This document shows, one piece after another, positions 60,886 to 64,000 of a stretch of 64,000 bases of DNA; position 1 is the stretch's first letter, and every line of letters begins with the position of its first letter. Both the position numbers and the translations under genes were made by a program. The stretch comes from Faecalibacterium hattorii (lineage in GTDB: Bacteria > Bacillota > Clostridia > Oscillospirales > Ruminococcaceae): assembly GCF_003287455.1 (NCBI RefSeq), contig NZ_PRLC01000007.1, positions 62,001 through 126,000 on the forward strand. The letters run 5' to 3'. The notes beneath the pieces were generated by a model. The model was not told the DNA's origin and searched no databases. It saw only the letters and a list, made by a program, of their open reading frames with translations.

Positions 60886-62400
60886 TTAATCCACCGGTTT
60901 CATGCTGGCGGGGTCTTCCACCGGCACCGGGCGGCCCGATTCGTCCGGCAGACGCTTGATCTCACCGGGGTTGGGCGGGCAGGTGGGCAGGGTGAAGACG
61001 AACTGGCACCACTCGCCCTGCTGGCTCTCGACCCGGATCTGGCCGCCGGACAGGTTGACCAGCACCTTGCAGATATTCAGGCCGAGGCCCGCGCCCCGCG
61101 CATGGAGCCCGCGGGACTTGTCTTCCTTATAGAAGCGCTGGAACACATGGGGCAGCGCCTCCGGGCTGATGCCCTGCCCGGAGTTCCAGATGGAAACTTC
61201 CACCTCCGGGCCCAGCTTCTCGACCTTGAACTTAATGGTCCCGCCCGCCGGGGTGAACTTGATGGCGTTATCCAGCAGGTTGTACGCGACCTGATGGATC
61301 AGATCCGGGTCGGCGTAGACGAGAACTTTCTCGTCCATGGTCAGGCCCTCCAGCTCGATCATGCCGTCGTTGATCCGCTGCTCGGCCGAAAGAGCCACGC
61401 CGGTCAGGGTCTCCCAGATGTTGAACATCCGGGCGTTGACCTGATACTCGCCGCTCTCCAGCTTGGACAGATCCAGCATGTTCTGGATCAGCCGGGCAAG
61501 GCGGCCCGTCTCCTCCGAGACGAGCTGCAAATAGTGGTTCTGCATATCGGGCGGGATGGTCCCGTCCAGAATGCCGTCGATGAAGCCCTTGATGGTGGTC
61601 ATCGGGGTGCGCAGCTCGTGGGCGATGTTTCCCATGAACTGCCCACGGGAGTTGTCGTTGGACTGGATGTTCTCCGCCATCCGGTTGAAGGTGTTGGCCA
61701 GATCGGCCACCTCGCCTTCGCCCTCCACGCCCTCGACCCGGACGGAGAAATCGCCCCCGCCGAACCGCTGGGCCGCATCGGTGATCTTCTGGAGCGGGTC
61801 GGTGAGCCGCCGCATCAGGAAGGAGGTCACCACGCTGGCGCAGAGCAGCATGATGCAGGCCGAGAAGAAGAAGTTCGACCCGAACTCTTGCTTGAAGGCC
61901 GTCAGCCGTGCGCCGGAGGAGCAGAGGAACAGATACCCGCTGCACACGCCCTGCGCATCCCGCGTCTGCCGGACGGAGACGTAGCTCTTTTCGGTCAGCA
62001 CGCCGTCCAGCGTGCTCAGCACATGGTAGGGCTTATCCTCCCCCACCTTGGCTATCAGCTCTTCGGGCACCGTCTCCTTGGCCAGCAGCTCCGGATTGGA
62101 CGTGATGAGAACGCTGCCGTCCTCATCGGTGAAAAAGAGGTAGGCCTCCGCGCTCTCGCCGATGATCACCAGCTTGTCGCTCAGTGCGGCCAGCTCGTCG
62201 CCGCCGGGCAGCGCCGCCTGCTGCACCACGTAGTCCGCCGCCCGCTGGGTGACCTCGGCCACGCTGTCCAGCGCCTCGTAGCGCTCCTGCGCGAAATAGC
62301 GGTTGAACAGGACCCATTCCGAGAATCCCATCACCGCCGTGCCCAGCACCAGAAGGGTCGCCACCATCGAAAAGAAGGTGACGGAAATACTTTTGCGCAT
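60886..62400 (-). CDS. Sensor histidine kinase
   Basis: The 504-residue kinase has a membrane segment at 9-30, an extracellular sensor of about 140 residues, a second segment near 180-195, HAMP, HisKA (GNIAHELRTPMTTIKGFIDG) and HATPase (VYADPDLIHQVAYNLLDNAI, GAGLGLNICKVLV). It starts inside the stop of its regulator (TAATG), so the two are translated together. Confidence 0.94.
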   Translation of the reverse strand: MRKSISVTFFSMVATLLVLGTAVMGFSEWVLFNRYFAQERYEALDSVAEVTQRAADYVVQQAALPGGDELAALSDKLVIIGESAEAYLFFTDEDGSVLITSNPELLAKETVPEELIAKVGEDKPYHVLSTLDGVLTEKSYVSVRQTRDAQGVCSGYLFLCSSGARLTAFKQEFGSNFFFSACIMLLCASVVTSFLMRRLTDPLQKITDAAQRFGGGDFSVRVEGVEGEGEVADLANTFNRMAENIQSNDNSRGQFMGNIAHELRTPMTTIKGFIDGILDGTIPPDMQNHYLQLVSEETGRLARLIQNMLDLSKLESGEYQVNARMFNIWETLTGVALSAEQRINDGMIELEGLTMDEKVLVYADPDLIHQVAYNLLDNAIKFTPAGGTIKFKVEKLGPEVEVSIWNSGQGISPEALPHVFQRFYKEDKSRGLHARGAGLGLNICKVLVNLSGGQIRVESQQGEWCQFVFTLPTCPPNPGEIKRLPDESGRPVPVEDPASMKPVD

Positions 62401-63095
62401 TACTGACGCACCTCGAACTTATAGCCCACGCCCCAGACGGTCTTCAGCTCCCACTTGTCGGAAGCGCCGGACAGCTTCTCGCGCAGACGCTTGACGTGGA
62501 CATCGATGGTGCGGCTGTCGCCGTAATACTCGAAGCCCCAGACCTCGTCCAGAAGCTGATCGCGGGTGTAGACCCGGTTGGGGTGAGATGCCAGACAGTT
62601 GAGCAGCTCCAGCTCCTTGGGGGGAGCCTCCACCACCTTGCCCTTGACCCGCAGCTCGTAGCTGTTCATATCCAGCCGGAGGTTGTCGAACTCGATGACG
62701 CCCTCTTTCGTCTCGGTCTGGGTGGAAGCGGTGCAGCGGCGCAGCACCGCCTTGATACGGGCCACGACCTCTTTTGCATCGAAGGGCTTGACCATATAAT
62801 CGTCGGCGCCCAGTTCAAGGCCCAGCACCTTATCGAAGGTCTCGCCCTTGGCCGTCAGCATCATGACGGGGGTGTTGCCCAGCTTGCGGATACGGCGGCA
62901 GACTTCCAGACCGTCCATCTTGGGCATCATCACATCCAGCAGCACCATGTCGGGCTTGACCTGATTGAACTTGTCCAGCCCCTCTTCGCCGTCGTTGGCG
63001 ATGGTGACCTGATAGCCCTCCTTGGTCAGATAGAGCCGCAGCAGCTCGCAGATATTCACGTCGTCATCCACGACAAGGATCTTTTCGTTTGCCAT
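62400..63095 (-). CDS. OmpR/PhoB-type response regulator
   Basis: The 231-residue regulator has a receiver domain (ILVVDDDVNICELLRLYL, VLLDVMMPKMDG, MVKPFDAKEV) and a winged-helix domain (PPKELELLNCLASHPNRVYT, RTIDVHVKRLREKLSG). GGAGGAA precedes the ATG at 63095. It pairs with the kinase at 60886-62400. Confidence 0.95.
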   Translation of the reverse strand: MANEKILVVDDDVNICELLRLYLTKEGYQVTIANDGEEGLDKFNQVKPDMVLLDVMMPKMDGLEVCRRIRKLGNTPVMMLTAKGETFDKVLGLELGADDYMVKPFDAKEVVARIKAVLRRCTASTQTETKEGVIEFDNLRLDMNSYELRVKGKVVEAPPKELELLNCLASHPNRVYTRDQLLDEVWGFEYYGDSRTIDVHVKRLREKLSGASDKWELKTVWGVGYKFEVRQ

Positions 63096-63196
63096 GAGTG
63101 TTCCTCCTGTATCTCGACTCGTTCGTCGTTTGTGATCGTCTCTTAAAAAGCGTCCCACGCACCGGGACGGCTGTTTTCAATGAATGCCTATCTTCT

Positions 63197-63202
63197 ATTA
63201 TA
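63197..63202 (-). promoter_or_regulatory. -10 box of the second two-component operon
   Basis: TATAAT on the minus strand lies 102 bases before the regulator start. A -35 box is not clear. Confidence 0.4.
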
Positions 63203-63254
63203 CGGAACAGTTATGACAAAATAAAGAAGGTTTTGTATGATTTTTCACATTTCT

Positions 63255-63366
63255 GGTGCCAAAAAAGCGGCACCAACATGGTTTTGTTCCGTCTTCTTCC
63301 TCAAAATTATGGCCGCTCATGGATCAAGAAAAGATTTCTCTTTCCATCAGCGGCCATTCTTTTTTA
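63255..63366 (+). ncRNA. Possible small RNA or orphan terminator
   Basis: TGGTGCC/GGCACCA forms a first hairpin (about 63255-63276). A long stem then joins ATGGCCGCTCATGGA (63309-63323) to TCCATCAGCGGCCAT (63343-63357), followed by TCTTTTTT. On the + strand there is no gene before it, so it may end a short RNA. A weak TTTTCA/TATTAT pair lies near 63172-63200. The rest of the 63096-63471 gap has no gene. Confidence 0.4.
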
Positions 63367-63384
63367 CCAGATTATTCGCAACTT

Positions 63385-63449
63385 TTTATCGGCAAAATTC
63401 AATTTTACGCATTTCAAAATTTGATTTCTTGCCGATAAAATGGTATAAT
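63385..63449 (+). promoter_or_regulatory. Promoter and palindromic operator of the Fic gene
   Basis: TTGATT (63421-63426) and TATAAT (63444-63449) are 17 bases apart. TTTATCGGCAA (63385-63395) and TTGCCGATAAA (63429-63439) are inverted repeats; the right arm lies between -35 and -10, so a bound regulator would block transcription. Confidence 0.6.
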
Positions 63450-63471
63450 TATTTTACTGGGAGGTGTTTAT

Positions 63472-64000
63472 ATGAAGTATCTTTCTGTCGCTGATACGGC
63501 AAAATCATGGAATGTTTCAGAGCGCACTGTCCGCAACTACTGTGCTACCGGCAAGATTCCGGGGGCAGTCCTTATCGGCAAGACATGGAACATTCCGCAG
63601 GATGCAGAGCGTCCAGAACGTATCAACAAAAAGCAACAAGCACCTCGTACTCTGCTTACTGTTTTACAGGATGAAATGGCCGGACATGTCAAAGGTGGTA
63701 TCTACCACAAAATCCAGATCGACCTTACCTATAACTCCAATCATATTGAGGGTAGCCGCCTGACCCATGACCAGACACGGTATATCTACGAAACCAACAC
63801 CATCGGCATGGAGAACGGTGTTATCAATGTAGATGATGTAGTCGAAACAGCCAATCACTTCAAGTGCATCGATATGGTCATCCGAGATGCCAAGAAGCCC
63901 ATCAGCGAAGCTCTGATCAAAAAGCTGCACTTCACCCTAAAAAGCGGCACCAGCGATTCCCGCAAGGACTGGTTCGCCGTTGGCGAATACAAAAAACTTC
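63472..64000 (+). CDS. Fic-family protein with HTH N-terminus, partial
   Basis: The visible 176 codons read into the right edge of the window. Residues 1-45 are an excisionase-like helix-turn-helix (YLSVADTAKSWNVSERTVRN, KIPGAVLIGKTWNIP). Residues 60-130 fit the Fic N-terminal part, including the inhibitory motif SNHIEG (S89-G94) that holds Fic AMP-transferases in check. The catalytic HPFxxGNGR motif should lie beyond the edge and is not seen. GGGAGGTG precedes the ATG. Confidence 0.85.
   Translation, partial: MKYLSVADTAKSWNVSERTVRNYCATGKIPGAVLIGKTWNIPQDAERPERINKKQQAPRTLLTVLQDEMAGHVKGGIYHKIQIDLTYNSNHIEGSRLTHDQTRYIYETNTIGMENGVINVDDVVETANHFKCIDMVIRDAKKPISEALIKKLHFTLKSGTSDSRKDWFAVGEYKKL

Overview
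The window is chromosomal DNA of a gut Firmicute of the Oscillospiraceae/Ruminococcaceae, most likely the Faecalibacterium-Subdoligranulum-Gemmiger group. The reasons are high-GC coding, hrcA-grpE-dnaK-dnaJ order with a CIRCE box, SpoIIE and SpoVT homologues, a TatBAC operon, Rnf-like genes and scattered short palindromic repeats of a type I associate with that clade. The genus is an inference; no rRNA is present. Apart from one partial gene at the right edge, everything after about 11 kb looks like core chromosome. The first 11 kb is lower in GC and looks acquired.

Positions 1-11,100 are a defence and mobile-element region. It starts with the tail of one CRISPR array, then a divergent CARF-HEPN (Csm6/Csx1-like) gene, a solitary CRISPR repeat with its own leader-like sequence, a 123-residue accessory gene, and a second array of ten repeats. 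A tightly overlapping type III-A operon follows: csm1(cas10)-csm2-csm3-csm4-csm5-cas6. Cas10 keeps both HD and GGDD motifs, so DNA cleavage and cyclic-oligoadenylate signalling to the CARF-HEPN RNase are both plausible. No cas1 or cas2 is present. The region ends with a decayed XRE regulator fused to a truncated tyrosine integrase, 41 bp from the 3' end of a CAU tRNA gene.

Positions 11,200-31,500 hold small membrane proteins, a glycosidase-like protein with a Tat-like anchor, gltX, a DUF4160 pair, spoIIE, a pectinesterase, an OmpR-type two-component system, a beta-propeller protein with a TatA-like N-terminus, a UPF0340 gene, yggS, an ABC exporter, a ROK kinase, tatB-tatA-tatC, a FAH-family hydrolase, a DJ-1 protein and a TrpR-like regulator with a matching palindrome upstream.

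Positions 31,500-46,900 hold a GNAT, a cytosolic-looking ricin-type lectin, a NUDIX hydrolase whose C-terminus is encoded by a repeat element, a PTS-type IIC protein, a GH25 lysozyme, the heat-shock operon, spoVT, a diguanylate cyclase and a flavoprotein.

Positions 46,800-64,000 hold an AGCS symporter, a degenerate LCP-like protein, a MocR regulator divergent from an ECF S component, a PIN/Phd toxin-antitoxin pair, rlmA, a DEAD-box helicase, a DUF1015 gene, a second glycosidase-like protein, and an rpe-rnfD-rnfE-rnfA run. The RnfA and RnfE homologues lack the cysteines that normally hold their membrane iron-sulfur cluster. A second two-component system and the start of a Fic gene close the window.
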